DNA of 64,000 nt from Acidimicrobiales bacterium (GTDB taxonomy: Bacteria > Actinomycetota > Acidimicrobiia > Acidimicrobiales > AC-14): positions 1-64,000 of the forward strand of contig JAODBK010000067.1 of the NCBI GenBank assembly GCA_025463925.1, written 5' to 3'. This document shows, piece by piece, positions 1 through 8,342 of this stretch. The number at the start of each line of letters is the position of its first letter. Within the stretch, counting starts at the first letter, position 1. A program made the position numbers and the translations under genes. Under the pieces are notes generated by a model that saw only the letters and a list, made by a program, of their open reading frames with translations, searched no databases and was not told the origin of the DNA.

Positions 1-1547
1 TCGCCGGCGCCTTGGGTCGTCGGCCGCGGGCGGGCCGGCCGCGCCGCGTGGGCCGGACCGGCGGCGACGTCGGGCACCCACAGCCGGACCTTGAAGCGCC
101 GGCCGTCGACCTCGACGTCGACGTCGCGCTGAACGCGGGCCGTGTCGTCGGGCGCCGCCGCCTCGGCGTCGACGTTCGGCGACGGCGCGGCCACGTCGCG
201 CAGGTCGAGCGTCTCCTCGACCCACTTCGTCGAGTGCTTGGCGGCTGCGAAGTCGGGGTGCTCGAGGATCGCGATGTGCGCGGGGATCGTCGTGGCGATC
301 CCCGTGATCTCGGTCTCCCGCAGCGCGCGCAGGAGGCGGCGCCGGGCGTGCTCGCGGTCGGCGCCCCACACGACGAGCTTGGCGACGAGGTTGTCGTAGT
401 ACTGGCTGACGGTGTCGCCCTCCTCGTACCCGGCGTCGGTGCGGACGCCGAAGCCGTCGGCCCGGCGGAAGCGCGTGATCCGGCCGGGGCTCGGGAGGAA
501 CCGGCCGCCCGCCGGGTCCTCGGCGTTGATGCGGGCCTCGATGGCGTGGCCCCGGCGCCGGCCGAGCACCTCGTCCTGCGTCAGCCCGACCGGCTCACCG
601 GACGCGATCCGCAACTGCAGCTCCACCAGGTCGAGACCGACGACGAGCTCGGTCACCGGATGCTCCACCTGCAGGCGCGTGTTCATCTCGAGGAAGAAGA
701 AGTCGCCGTCCTGGTAGAGGAACTCGACGGTGCCGGCGTTGACGTAGCCGCACGCCTTGGCGACCTTGACCGCGGCCTCGCCCATCTGCCGGCGGATGTC
801 CTCGGGGAACTCGGGTGCCGGGCTCTCCTCGATCAGCTTCTGGTGCCGCCGCTGGCACGAGCAGTCGCGCTCGCCCAGCCAGATCGCGTCGCCGTGGGTG
901 TCGGCGAAGACCTGCATCTCCACGTGCCGGGGCCAGGTGAGGTACCGCTCGACGTAGCACTCGCTCCGGCCGAATCCCTTGAGCGCCTCGTTCTGCGCCG
1001 ACTCGAGCGCGGCCGCCGCCTCGTCGGCCGAGTGGACGACCCGCATGCCGCGGCCGCCGCCGCCGAACGCCGCCTTGATCGCGACCGGCCAGCCGTGCGC
1101 GTCGCCGAACGCCACGACCTGCGACGCGTCGGTGAGCACGCTCGAGTCGCCGGGCACGCCGGCCACGCCCGCCTCCTCGGCCGCCAGGCGCGAGCTGATC
1201 TTGTCGCCCATCACCTCGATGGCCTCCGGCGGCGGGCCGATGAAGACCGCGCCGACGTTGGCGATGGCCCGGGCGAAGTCGGCGTTCTCGGAGAAGAACC
1301 CGTAGCCGGGGTGCACCGCGTCGGCGCCGCTCCTGGTGATGACGTCGAGGATCGCCTCGGTGTTGAGGTAGCTCTCGGCCGCGGTCTGGCCGCCCAGCGC
1401 GTAGGCCTCGTCGGCCAGGCGCACGTGGAGCGCGTCGCGGTCGAGGTCCGAGTAGACGGCCACCGTCGTGATGCCGAGCTCGCGGCACGTCCGGGCCACC
1501 CGGACGGCGATCTCCCCGCGGTTGGCGATCAGCACCTTCGAGAACAT
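1..1547 (-). CDS. accC: Acetyl/propionyl-CoA carboxylase alpha subunit, biotin carboxylase part (3' end cut by window)
   Basis: The ATP-dependent biotin carboxylase subunit carboxylates carrier-bound biotin, the first step in making malonyl- or methylmalonyl-CoA in the cytoplasm. The frame starts at an ATG at 1547 and stays open to the left edge, giving at least 515 residues. Visible signatures are HPGYGFFSE (about residues 79-87), the ATP-grasp glycine loop GGGGRGM (about 162-168) and [14 protein letters not shown] (about 287-300). The last visible residues enter a low-complexity Pro/Ala/Arg stretch typical of the linker before a biotinyl (BCCP) domain, so the full gene is probably an AccA3-type fusion of about 600 residues; the biotin site lies outside the window. 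It diverges from the biotin ligase that would modify it, with 20 bases between the starts. The symbol accC is used for the visible domain; accA would also fit. Confidence 0.93.
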   Translation of the reverse strand, partial: MFSKVLIANRGEIAVRVARTCRELGITTVAVYSDLDRDALHVRLADEAYALGGQTAAESYLNTEAILDVITRSGADAVHPGYGFFSENADFARAIANVGAVFIGPPPEAIEVMGDKISSRLAAEEAGVAGVPGDSSVLTDASQVVAFGDAHGWPVAIKAAFGGGGRGMRVVHSADEAAAALESAQNEALKGFGRSECYVERYLTWPRHVEMQVFADTHGDAIWLGERDCSCQRRHQKLIEESPAPEFPEDIRRQMGEAAVKVAKACGYVNAGTVEFLYQDGDFFFLEMNTRLQVEHPVTELVVGLDLVELQLRIASGEPVGLTQDEVLGRRRGHAIEARINAEDPAGGRFLPSPGRITRFRRADGFGVRTDAGYEEGDTVSQYYDNLVAKLVVWGADREHARRRLLRALRETEITGIATTIPAHIAILEHPDFAAAKHSTKWVEETLDLRDVAAPSPNVDAEAAAPDDTARVQRDVDVEVDGRRFKVRLWVPDVAAGPAHAARPARPRPTTQGAG

Positions 1548-1554
1548 GGGGCCT

Positions 1555-1560
1555 TATCGT
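1555..1560 (+). promoter_or_regulatory. Leaderless -10 box (TATCGT) of the biotin ligase gene
   Basis: TATCGT fits the actinobacterial -10 pattern TANNNT and lies exactly 7 bases before the ATG at 1568, which places the transcription start on or beside the start codon. It sits inside the 20-base gap between the divergent accC and birA starts, and no ribosome binding site precedes birA. No equally well-placed box was found for accC. Confidence 0.6.
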
Positions 1561-1567
1561 TACAGGG

Positions 1568-2350
1568 ATGCTGGACGCCGGCGCCAGACGGGCCTTGGCC
1601 GGCACCCGCTTCGGCGACGTGCGGTGGCACGACGAGGTGGGCTCGACCAACCGCGTGGTGCTCGACCTGGCGCGTCAGGGCGCCGCGGAAGGCATCGTCG
1701 TGGGTGCCGACCACCAGACCGCGGGGCGGGGCCGCCTCGACCGGGTGTGGGCGGCGCCGCCGGGATCGTCGCTCCTCCTCTCGGTGCTGACGCGGCCGGT
1801 TGCGCTGGCGCCCGAGCACGTCCACATGGCGACGATGGCGATGGGTGTCGCCGCGGCCGACGCGGTCGCCGAGGTGGCCGGGTTCCGCCCGCAGCTCAAG
1901 TGGCCCAACGACCTCGTCGTCGACGATCGCAAGCTCGCCGGAATCCTGGCCGAGGGCGTCGTCACCGGGTCGCGGGTCGAAGCCGTCGTGCTCGGCATCG
2001 GCCTGAACGTCAACTGGCCGTCGATGCCGGCCGAGCTGGTCGACATCGCGGTGAGCGCCAACCAGGTGGCGGGGCACGACGTCGACCGCCGGGACCTGCT
2101 CGTGTGCCTGCTGCAGCGGTTCGACGAGCACTACGGCGCGCTGCTGGAGCACGGCGGCTGGCGCGGGATGCTCCTCAACTACCGCCGCTCGTGCAGCACC
2201 CTCGGGCGCGAGGTCCGCGTCGAGCTGCCGGGGTCGGCGATCACCGGCCGGGCGGTCGAGGTGACGGCCGAGGGCCACCTGGTCGTCGAGACCCCGACCG
2301 GCCTCGAGCACGTGGCCGCCGGTGACGTCGTTCACGTCCGCCCCGCCTGA
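1568..2350 (+). CDS. birA: Biotin--[acetyl-CoA carboxylase] ligase, no DNA-binding domain
   Basis: It activates biotin to biotinyl-AMP and transfers it to the carrier lysine of biotin carboxylases. The 260-residue product shows GSTN (25-28), the biotin-binding loop AGRGRLDRVW (52-61), KWPND (111-115) and KLAGIL (122-127), followed by a C-terminal SH3-like region. There is no N-terminal winged helix, so it is the group I, enzyme-only type and not a biotin repressor. The ATG at 1568 gives the first family-like residues and is preceded by a leaderless promoter box. Its divergent neighbour encodes its likely substrate. Confidence 0.95.
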   Translation: MLDAGARRALAGTRFGDVRWHDEVGSTNRVVLDLARQGAAEGIVVGADHQTAGRGRLDRVWAAPPGSSLLLSVLTRPVALAPEHVHMATMAMGVAAADAVAEVAGFRPQLKWPNDLVVDDRKLAGILAEGVVTGSRVEAVVLGIGLNVNWPSMPAELVDIAVSANQVAGHDVDRRDLLVCLLQRFDEHYGALLEHGGWRGMLLNYRRSCSTLGREVRVELPGSAITGRAVEVTAEGHLVVETPTGLEHVAAGDVVHVRPA

Positions 2351-2354
2351 GCCG

Positions 2355-2372
2355 GGCTTTTCCGGAAAAGCC
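2355..2372. repeat. Perfect 18-bp palindrome after birA
   Basis: The bases GGCTTTTCC followed by GGAAAAGCC form an uninterrupted palindrome just after the birA stop and 42 bases before the cupin start. It could be a terminator stem without a T tract or an operator for the cupin gene. The 11-mer GGCTTTTCCGG recurs at 16931-16941 beside another inverted repeat. Confidence 0.5.
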
Positions 2373-2413
2373 GTTGGGCGCGCGATGCTGCCCCGAAACG
2401 GAGGAGGGTCGGG

Positions 2414-2794
2414 ATGGACGTGCGGAACGTGCAGACGGTCGAGCCCGAGGTGGAGCACAACGGCACCGTCCCGGTGTGGTGGCTGATCCACCCCCGCGAG
2501 ATGAAGGGCATCACCGACGGTGGCTACCTCGAGCTGGCGAACGAGTTCGAGGTGGCGGTGGGCGGCGAGGTGTTCCCCCACACCCACCCGACGCACGAGT
2601 TCTACTTCGTGATGACCGGCGAGGGCGTCATGACGATCGGCGACGAGCACCGCGACGTGTCACCCGGCGATCTCGTCTACATCCCTCCGGACGCGGTCCA
2701 CAGCCTCCGCCCGACGGGCGACCAGCCGATCCACTGCTTCTGCTTCGCGGTCGGCGTCAAGGGCGCCGGTCCCATCGACTACACGACGCATTAG
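2414..2794 (+). CDS. Small single-domain cupin protein
   Basis: The 126-residue protein is a one-domain cupin. Motif 1 is seen as HTHPTHEF (His56, His58, Glu62) and motif 2 as PGDLVYIPPDAVH ending in His96. Together these make a complete 3-His/1-Glu metal site. The family covers dioxygenases, isomerases and sugar or effector binders, so the substrate cannot be named. A strong ribosome binding site (GGAGGAGGG, about 2399-2408) precedes the ATG. No neighbour gives pathway context. Cytoplasmic location is inferred because there is no signal peptide. Confidence 0.85.
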   Translation: MDVRNVQTVEPEVEHNGTVPVWWLIHPREMKGITDGGYLELANEFEVAVGGEVFPHTHPTHEFYFVMTGEGVMTIGDEHRDVSPGDLVYIPPDAVHSLRPTGDQPIHCFCFAVGVKGAGPIDYTTH

Positions 2795-2815
2795 CGACGC
2801 ATCGCGCCGCCGCGG

Positions 2816-3076
2816 TCAGCCGATCTGGAGCTTGGCCGTGAGCTCGGCTCGCCGGGCCTCGAAGTCGTCCAGCGAGACGGTTCCCTGCTCGTAGGCGGCG
2901 TGGAGCTGGCTGAGCGAGGCGAGGATCTTCTCCTCCTCCGACGGCGAGAGCTGCACGGTCTCGACGACGTCGACGGTCTCGGCCCGCGCGGCGCGCTTCT
3001 CCTGCTTCGCCTGGGCCTTGGCCTTCTTGTCGCGCTCACGATCGAGCTTCCCGAATGTTGTTCCGCGACTTGCCAC
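2816..3076 (-). CDS. SHOCT-like small cytoplasmic protein
   Basis: The product has 86 residues from the GTG at 3076. The N-terminal half is very basic and charged (Lys, Arg, Ala), and the C-terminal half has the short helical pattern of SHOCT-type domains (LHAAYEQGTVSLDDFEARR). I chose the GTG because AGGAG lies 8 bases upstream and the protein then starts ASRGTTFGKL, a start I recall for actinobacterial relatives; an open frame 20 codons longer lacks a binding site. No enzymatic motif is present. SHOCT domains are often oligomerisation tails, but the role here is unknown. Confidence 0.7.
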   Translation of the reverse strand: MASRGTTFGKLDRERDKKAKAQAKQEKRAARAETVDVVETVQLSPSEEEKILASLSQLHAAYEQGTVSLDDFEARRAELTAKLQIG

Positions 3077-3148
3077 GACGCTTGCTCCTGCCTCTTGGGC
3101 GAGATGTTCCCGGGACGGAGGGCCTCGGCCGCTCACGCCCGGGCTGCA

Positions 3149-3154
3149 ATAGTA
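3149..3154 (-). promoter_or_regulatory. Candidate -10 box (TACTAT) for the SHOCT-like gene
   Basis: Read on the minus strand, TACTAT fits TANNNT and would give a leader of about 65-70 bases before the GTG at 3076. No convincing -35 hexamer lies at 17 bases. Confidence 0.35.
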
Positions 3155-3187
3155 CCGCTGCCGAGGAGGTACCCCCGACGGGCGCCA

Positions 3188-4018
3188 CTAGGGGTCGATG
3201 TCCCGCCCGACCAGCTCACGGAGCGCGGTCAGCGCCGCGGTGGCGGTGCCGCCGGGCGCGGCGGGCAGCACCCGCCCGTCAACCGCCCGGATCGGCTGGA
3301 CCTCGCGGGTCGACGACGTGAGGAAGGCCTCGTCGGCCTGGGCCAGCGCCGCGATCGGGACATCGGCCTCGACGGCGTCGGTCAGCTCCAGCAGCAGCTC
3401 GCGGGTGACGCCGGCCAGGCAGCCCGACGACAGCGGCGGTGTCACCAGCTGCCCGTCGCGGACCACGAACACGTTCGAGCCGGTGCCCTCGCACAGGTTG
3501 CCGGCCGAGTTGGCGAAGATGGCCTCGCCGGCGCCCTGCCGGCGGGCCCACGCCAATGCGACGACGTTCTCGCCGTAGGAGATCGTCTTCAAGCCGGTGA
3601 GCGCGCCGTGCTCGTTGCGGGGCCAGGGGCAGACGGCGACGTCGGTCGTCGGCGGCCAGGGCGGCAGCGGACCGCTGGCGACGATCACCGTCGGGCCGAG
3701 CTCGCCGCGGTCGCTGCCGAGCGGCGACGGGCCGCCGGTGACGGTGATCCGGGCCCGGCCGTCGCCGATGCCGTTGGCCGCGACGACCGCCGCGCACGCA
3801 TCGAGCAGCGCGCCGGTGTCCGGGCACGCCAGGCCCAGGCCGGCGGCCGATCGGGCCAGCCGTTCGAGGTGCCGCCGCATCGCGAACGGCCGGCCGGCGC
3901 AGATCTTCACCGTCTCGAAGATCCCGTCGCCGGTGAGCAGGCCGTGGTCGAAGGCCGAGACCCGCACGCTGGGGTCGTGTTCGTCGGCCAGCACGCCGTT
4001 GACCCAGATGACGTTCAC
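3188..4018 (-). CDS. pabC: Class IV aminotransferase fold, likely 4-amino-4-deoxychorismate lyase
   Basis: This PLP enzyme is predicted to release p-aminobenzoate and pyruvate from aminodeoxychorismate in folate synthesis. The 276-residue product has the class IV fold signatures: the N-terminal WVNG/FDHGLLTGDGIFETVK region, the PLP lysine in GLKTISYGEN (Lys144) and CEGTGSNVF (176-184). The GTG start at 4018 overlaps the TGA of pabB (GTGA), which implies translational coupling. Branched-chain or D-amino-acid aminotransferases share these motifs; the adjacent pabB is the main reason for choosing lyase. Confidence 0.85.
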   Translation of the reverse strand: MNVIWVNGVLADEHDPSVRVSAFDHGLLTGDGIFETVKICAGRPFAMRRHLERLARSAAGLGLACPDTGALLDACAAVVAANGIGDGRARITVTGGPSPLGSDRGELGPTVIVASGPLPPWPPTTDVAVCPWPRNEHGALTGLKTISYGENVVALAWARRQGAGEAIFANSAGNLCEGTGSNVFVVRDGQLVTPPLSSGCLAGVTRELLLELTDAVEADVPIAALAQADEAFLTSSTREVQPIRAVDGRVLPAAPGGTATAALTALRELVGRDIDP

Positions 4019-5070
4019 GCCGACGACGCCGCGGCCGCCACGGCGAGCAGGCGCGACGCCTTCAGCTCGGTCTCGGCCCACTCGGCGGCGGCGTCGGAAT
4101 CCCACGTGATCCCGGCGCCGGTGCCGAACCGCAGGCGGCCGTCGTCGACCCAGAACGTGCGGATGGCGACGTTGAGGTCGGCGGTGCGGGCGTCGGCGTC
4201 GACCCATCCGACGGCGCCGCAGTACACGCCGCGCGACGCCGGCTCGAGCCGGTGGATGTGGTCGAGCGCGGCCCGCTTCGGCGCGCCGGTGACCGAGCCG
4301 GGCGGGAAGGCCGCGGCCAGCAGCTCCGGCCAGCCGGTGCCGCGCCGGAGCCGGCCGGTGACGGTGCTGACGAGATGGGCCAGGCCGGGATGCCGCTCGA
4401 GCCGGCACAGCGCGGCGACCTCGACCGATCCCCATCGACAGACGCGGCCCAGATCGTTGCGCACCAGGTCCACGATCATGACGTTCTCGGCCCGGTCCTT
4501 GGCGGACGCGAGCAGTGCATCGGCGCGGTCGTCGACCGCCGTGCCCTTGATCGGCGACGACATCACGGCGTCGCCGTCGCGGCGCAGGAACCGCTCGGGC
4601 GACGCCGACGCGACCTGCACGCCGTGGTCGGGGAGCGACACCAGCGCGGCGTGCGGCGCCCGGTGCGCGGCCGCCAGCGCGTCGAACAACGCCACGATGT
4701 CGACCGGCCGGTCGACGGCCACCGACAGCACGCGGCAGAGGTTCACCTGATAGACGTCGCCGGCCGCGATCGCCTCGCGGATCAGCACGACGCCCTTCTC
4801 GAACGCGTCGCGGTCGAGCGACGACTCCCATCGACCCACCTCGACCGCCGGCCACTCGCGGCCCGGCGCGAGCCTCGCCGGCGCCGGCTGTGATCGGGCG
4901 AAACGCGCGCACACCGGCTCGCCGTCGAACGGCACGACCACCGCCCACGTTCCGGTGGCGTCGAGCGCGGCCACGTCGTGGGTGACGTCGACCAGCTCCG
5001 TGAGCAGCCTTCCGCCGGCCACGGCCAGCGGGGCGATGCGGTCTCCCACGAGGCCCGAGCCTACGATCAC
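4015..5070 (-). CDS. pabB: Aminodeoxychorismate synthase component I
   Basis: It converts chorismate plus ammonia to 4-amino-4-deoxychorismate in the folate pathway. The 351-residue chorismate-binding protein shows PIKGTA (173-178, the PabB-type lysine motif), ENVMIVDLVRNDLG (195-208) and PPGSVTGAPK (256-265). It is about 100 residues shorter than full-length PabB/TrpE, with a reduced N-terminal domain, as in many stand-alone actinobacterial versions. No amidotransferase (pabA) is in the window. The start is a GTG at 5070, divergent from the sigma factor gene. Confidence 0.9.
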   Translation of the reverse strand: MIVGSGLVGDRIAPLAVAGGRLLTELVDVTHDVAALDATGTWAVVVPFDGEPVCARFARSQPAPARLAPGREWPAVEVGRWESSLDRDAFEKGVVLIREAIAAGDVYQVNLCRVLSVAVDRPVDIVALFDALAAAHRAPHAALVSLPDHGVQVASASPERFLRRDGDAVMSSPIKGTAVDDRADALLASAKDRAENVMIVDLVRNDLGRVCRWGSVEVAALCRLERHPGLAHLVSTVTGRLRRGTGWPELLAAAFPPGSVTGAPKRAALDHIHRLEPASRGVYCGAVGWVDADARTADLNVAIRTFWVDDGRLRFGTGAGITWDSDAAAEWAETELKASRLLAVAAAASSA

Positions 5071-5089
5071 GGCCCGCGCCGGTCGGCGA

Positions 5090-5118
5090 GATTCGTCGAT
5101 CGGCAGATGTCACGAATC
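5090..5118. promoter_or_regulatory. Inverted repeat in the pabB/sigma-factor divergent region
   Basis: GATTCGT (5090-5096) and ACGAATC (5112-5118) form perfect 7-base arms 15 bases apart, ending 16 bases before the sigma factor ATG. A regulator-binding or autoregulatory site is possible; the sequence alone does not say which gene it controls. Confidence 0.4.
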
Positions 5119-5134
5119 GAGCCTCTGCGACGTC

Positions 5135-5623
5135 ATGACAGGTGTGGCCGATGAACGGGCGCTGCTGCTCCAGCAGTACGCGCCCTTGCGGCGGTACGCC
5201 GCGGTCGTCGGTCCCTGGGACGTCGACCCGGACGACCTGGTGCAGGAGGCGATGGTCAGGGTGCTCGGACTCGGTCAGCTGACGATCCACGACGACCTCG
5301 GGGCGTACCTGCGCCGCACGGTGCTGAACATCGCGGCGAGCCACGCCCGCAAGGCCGGCCGGGGCAAGCGGGCGATGGGCCGGGTCGGGCCGTCGGCGAC
5401 GACGGCCAACCAGTCCTACCCGTCCGACATCAGCGAGCTGCTCCGGCTGCCGCCGCGTGACCGGGCGGCGGTGTTCCTGGTCGACGTGGAGGGCTGGACG
5501 TTCCGGGACCTCGCCATCGAGCTCGGGTGCTCGGAGCAGGCGGCCCGCGCCCGCGTGAGCCGGGCCCGACGGAAGCTGCGCGACCACATGCTCGCCGACG
5601 ACGCCGAGGTCGGTCGTGACTGA
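5135..5623 (+). CDS. ECF-type RNA polymerase sigma factor (SigE-like)
   Basis: The product is a 162-residue group 4 sigma factor. Region 2 is seen around DDLVQEAMVRVL (33-44). Region 4 follows from about residue 103, with the helix-turn-helix WTFRDLAIELGCSEQAARARVSR (121-143). The linker between them is short. The ATG at 5135 is the first start giving a normal ECF N-terminus. The 3' end overlaps the next gene by 8 bases, so the two are translationally coupled. In such pairs the partner is usually the cognate anti-sigma factor; here it is an LCP-family membrane protein. The regulon is unknown, but envelope stress or assembly is suggested by the neighbours. Confidence 0.88.
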   Translation: MTGVADERALLLQQYAPLRRYAAVVGPWDVDPDDLVQEAMVRVLGLGQLTIHDDLGAYLRRTVLNIAASHARKAGRGKRAMGRVGPSATTANQSYPSDISELLRLPPRDRAAVFLVDVEGWTFRDLAIELGCSEQAARARVSRARRKLRDHMLADDAEVGRD

Positions 5624-7217
5624 CGACGACATCACCGGTGCGTTCGAGACGCTCGCCGGGCGCGGCCGCCGCGACGGCGCGGCCGCGGTGGTCGGCCGGG
5701 CCATGTCCGTCGCCGGTCGGACGCTTGTCGACGAGCCCGAGACCGTTGCGCCGCCCGACTTCGCGCCGCCGCCGATCGCGCCGCGCCGGCGCTGGCCCCG
5801 CCGCCTGCTGATCGGTACGTGCGTCTTCGTGGCGGTTTGTGTCATCGCCGCCGGCGCCGGTTACGGCTACGTCAGGTGGCGACTCGACCAGATCCACCGG
5901 CAGAAGCTGGTGGAGCTCGCCGCCGACAAGGGCACCGTCATGAACGTGCTGCTCGTCGGCTCCGACAGCCGCGACAACCTCACGGGTGGCGACGCGCAGC
6001 AGGCCGGCAAGGGCAAGGTGTTCGGGCAGCGGTCCGACACCTTGATGATCCTGCACATCGACTCGTCGGAGAAGAAGGCGGCGATCCTGTCGATCCCGCG
6101 CGACCTCAGCGTGCCGATCGCCGGCACGACCCGGCGCGACCGGATCAACTCGGCGTTCGAGGACCCGGCCGGTCACGGCGCCGACCGGCTGGTGCAGACG
6201 ATCCACGACGCCCTCGGCATCACCATCAACCACTACGTCGAAGTCGACTTCGTCGGGTTCAAGGGCATCGTCAACACGATCGGCGGCGTGAACATGTACG
6301 TGCCGACGCCGGCGCGCGACAAGTTCAGCGGGTTGGACATCAAGACGCCCGGCTGCGTGCACTTCGACGGCAACATGGGTCTGCAGTGGGTCCGCGCCCG
6401 GACCTATGAGTACTACGAGGCCGGCCGCTGGCACACCGACCCGCGTGCCGATCTCGGTCGAATTCCGCGTCAGCAGGAGTTCATCCGCCGGGTGCTCAAG
6501 AAGGCGGTGTCGTCGGGGCTCACCGACCCGTTCAAGCTGAACGCCCTGATCGCCAACGGGGTGAAGTACGTCACCGTCGACAGCACGCTGTCGAGCAAGG
6601 ACATGACGACGATCGCCAAGAAGTTCCGGTCGCTCAACCCCGACACGGTCGACATGGAGACGTTGAAGACCGATGCCTACATCGTGAAGGGCCAGTACTC
6701 GGGCGAGAAGCTCGTGCAGCCGGAAGCCCAGCTCCAGATCAACCGGATCAATGGCATCAAGTACTACGGCCCGGGCACCGCGCCGCCGTCGGGCATCAGC
6801 CCGGCGCAGGTGCGCATGGTCGTGCTCAACGGCGTCGGCCAGGCCGGGCTGGCGACGAAGGTCGGGACGGCGCTCAGCACCGCCGGCTTCGAGGTGGCCC
6901 AGAAGGGCGACGCCGACAACTTCCGCTACTCGCGCACGATCATCCGGTACGCGCCGGCGTCGCAGGCCAAGGCCCAGGTCCTCCAGAGCTGGCTGGTCGC
7001 CGGCGCCGACCTCGTGCCCGACAGCACCCTTCGCACCTTCGACGTCAAGCTCATCGTGGGCAGCGACTACACCGGTGTGAAGGCGGCGCCGACCGTTGGC
7101 GCGCCGTCGGCGTCGACCCCGACGACCGCGGCGACGCCGGCCCCGACGACCACCAGCAGCACGGTGCCGGCGATCCCCGGTGGGGCCAAGGGCGCCCCGG
7201 CCAACACGACCTGCTGA
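5616..7217 (+). CDS. LytR-CpsA-Psr (LCP) family ligase with LytR_C domain and long cytoplasmic head
   Basis: LCP proteins attach polyprenyl-linked glycopolymers to peptidoglycan outside the membrane. The 533-residue product has a cytoplasmic N-terminus of about 60 residues, one membrane span (about 64-86), an LCP domain (about 108-290, with VLLVGSDSRD at 111-120, SIPRDLSVP near 160 and DLGRIPRQQEF), a LytR_C domain (about 398-487) and a Thr/Pro/Ala-rich tail. The GTG start lies within the sigma factor gene. The head (ITGAFETLAGRG, then AAAVVGRAM) resembles the short helical segment of some ECF anti-sigma factors, so a dual role is possible (inference). Downstream genes make the sugar nucleotides for the polymer it would ligate. 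Confidence 0.9.
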   Translation: MTDDDITGAFETLAGRGRRDGAAAVVGRAMSVAGRTLVDEPETVAPPDFAPPPIAPRRRWPRRLLIGTCVFVAVCVIAAGAGYGYVRWRLDQIHRQKLVELAADKGTVMNVLLVGSDSRDNLTGGDAQQAGKGKVFGQRSDTLMILHIDSSEKKAAILSIPRDLSVPIAGTTRRDRINSAFEDPAGHGADRLVQTIHDALGITINHYVEVDFVGFKGIVNTIGGVNMYVPTPARDKFSGLDIKTPGCVHFDGNMGLQWVRARTYEYYEAGRWHTDPRADLGRIPRQQEFIRRVLKKAVSSGLTDPFKLNALIANGVKYVTVDSTLSSKDMTTIAKKFRSLNPDTVDMETLKTDAYIVKGQYSGEKLVQPEAQLQINRINGIKYYGPGTAPPSGISPAQVRMVVLNGVGQAGLATKVGTALSTAGFEVAQKGDADNFRYSRTIIRYAPASQAKAQVLQSWLVAGADLVPDSTLRTFDVKLIVGSDYTGVKAAPTVGAPSASTPTTAATPAPTTTSSTVPAIPGGAKGAPANTTC

Positions 7218-7232
7218 CACACTGTTCAGGCG

Positions 7233-8321
7233 ATGAAGGCCCTCATCCTGGCCGGCGGCGCCGGCACCCGGCTGCGGCCGATCACCCACACCAGCGCGAA
7301 GCAGCTGGTGCCGGTGGCGAACAAGCCCATCCTGTTCTACGGGCTCGAGGCCATCGCGTCGGCCGGGATCGTCGACGTCGGGATGATCGTGGGCGACACC
7401 CGCGCCGAGATCGAGTCGGCGGTCGGCGACGGCAGCCCGTGGGGCCTGCGGGTCACCTACATCCACCAGCGGAGCCCGGACGGGTTGGCCCACGCGGTGC
7501 TCATCGCGCACGAGTTCCTCGGTGACGACGACTTCGTGATGTACCTCGGCGACAACCTGCTGCAGCAGGACCTCGGCGCGTTCGTGCGGGGCTTCGAGCG
7601 CGACCGGCACCCGAACCTCACCGACGAGGGGTGCGCGGCCCAGATCCTCCTCGCCAAGGTGCCCGATCCGCACCAGTTCGGTGTCGCGGTGCTCGACGCC
7701 GACGGCCGGGTCGTGCAGCTGATCGAGAAGCCCGAGGTGCCACCGTCGGACCTCGCGCTGGTGGGCGTGTACCTGTTCGATCACAGCGTCCACGAGGCGG
7801 TGCGGTCGATCGAGCCCTCCGAGCGCGGCGAGCTCGAGATCACCGACGCCATCCAGTGGCTGATGGACCACGGCCACACCGTGCGGGCCGAGGTGCTCGC
7901 CGGCTGGTGGATCGACACCGGGAAGCTCACACCGTTGCTCGAGGCCAACCGGCTCATGCTCGAGCTGCTCGACCCGCGTTGCGACGGCGCCGTCGACGCC
8001 GCGAGCCGGGTCGAGGGCCGCGTCGTGATCGAAGCCGGCGCCGAGATCGTGCGCTCGATCGTCCGCGGGCCGGCCGTCATCGGCCGCCGGGTGCGGATCG
8101 TCGACAGCTACGTGGGGCCGTTCACCGCGATCGGGGACGACTGCGAGGTGATCCGGTCGGAGATCGAGCACGCCGTGGTGCTCCCCGAGAGCCGCATCGT
8201 CGGCATCCCGAGACTGGTCGACTCGCTCCTCGGCCGGCAGGTCGAGGTCATCCGGTCCGAGGAGCTGCCGCGGGCCACGCGCCTCATGCTCGGCGACCAC
8301 AGCCGAGTCGACCTCTCGTAG
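7233..8321 (+). CDS. rmlA: Glucose-1-phosphate thymidylyltransferase, long form
   Basis: It makes dTDP-glucose from glucose-1-phosphate and dTTP, the first step to dTDP-L-rhamnose. The 362-residue protein begins MKALILAGGAGTRLRP, the nucleotidyl-transferase signature, followed by KQLVPVANKP. It carries a C-terminal left-handed beta-helix region of about 100 residues. It is therefore the longer, StrD-like form, not the 290-residue RmlA. The gene lies 15 bases after the LCP gene and immediately before rmlB and rmlD. Confidence 0.92.
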   Translation: MKALILAGGAGTRLRPITHTSAKQLVPVANKPILFYGLEAIASAGIVDVGMIVGDTRAEIESAVGDGSPWGLRVTYIHQRSPDGLAHAVLIAHEFLGDDDFVMYLGDNLLQQDLGAFVRGFERDRHPNLTDEGCAAQILLAKVPDPHQFGVAVLDADGRVVQLIEKPEVPPSDLALVGVYLFDHSVHEAVRSIEPSERGELEITDAIQWLMDHGHTVRAEVLAGWWIDTGKLTPLLEANRLMLELLDPRCDGAVDAASRVEGRVVIEAGAEIVRSIVRGPAVIGRRVRIVDSYVGPFTAIGDDCEVIRSEIEHAVVLPESRIVGIPRLVDSLLGRQVEVIRSEELPRATRLMLGDHSRVDLS

Positions 8322-8330
8322 CCGTCGTCC

Positions 8331-8336
8331 TAGCCT
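8331..8336 (+). promoter_or_regulatory. Leaderless -10 box (TAGCCT) of rmlB
   Basis: TAGCCT (TANNNT) lies 6 bases before the ATG at 8343 in the 21-base gap after rmlA. It supports the ATG over the TTG directly before it and suggests an internal promoter within the sugar operon. Confidence 0.5.
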
Positions 8337-8342
8337 GGCTTG

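Noticed and set aside
1548-1567. Leaderless promoter for accC in the accC/birA gap
   Set aside because: TAACGA in the reverse reading does not fit TANNNT at a suitable distance, so only the birA box is reported.
2900-4750. Forward open frame across pabC and pabB
   Set aside because: The reverse strand encodes two recognised enzymes with a GTGA overlap; this frame is compositional.
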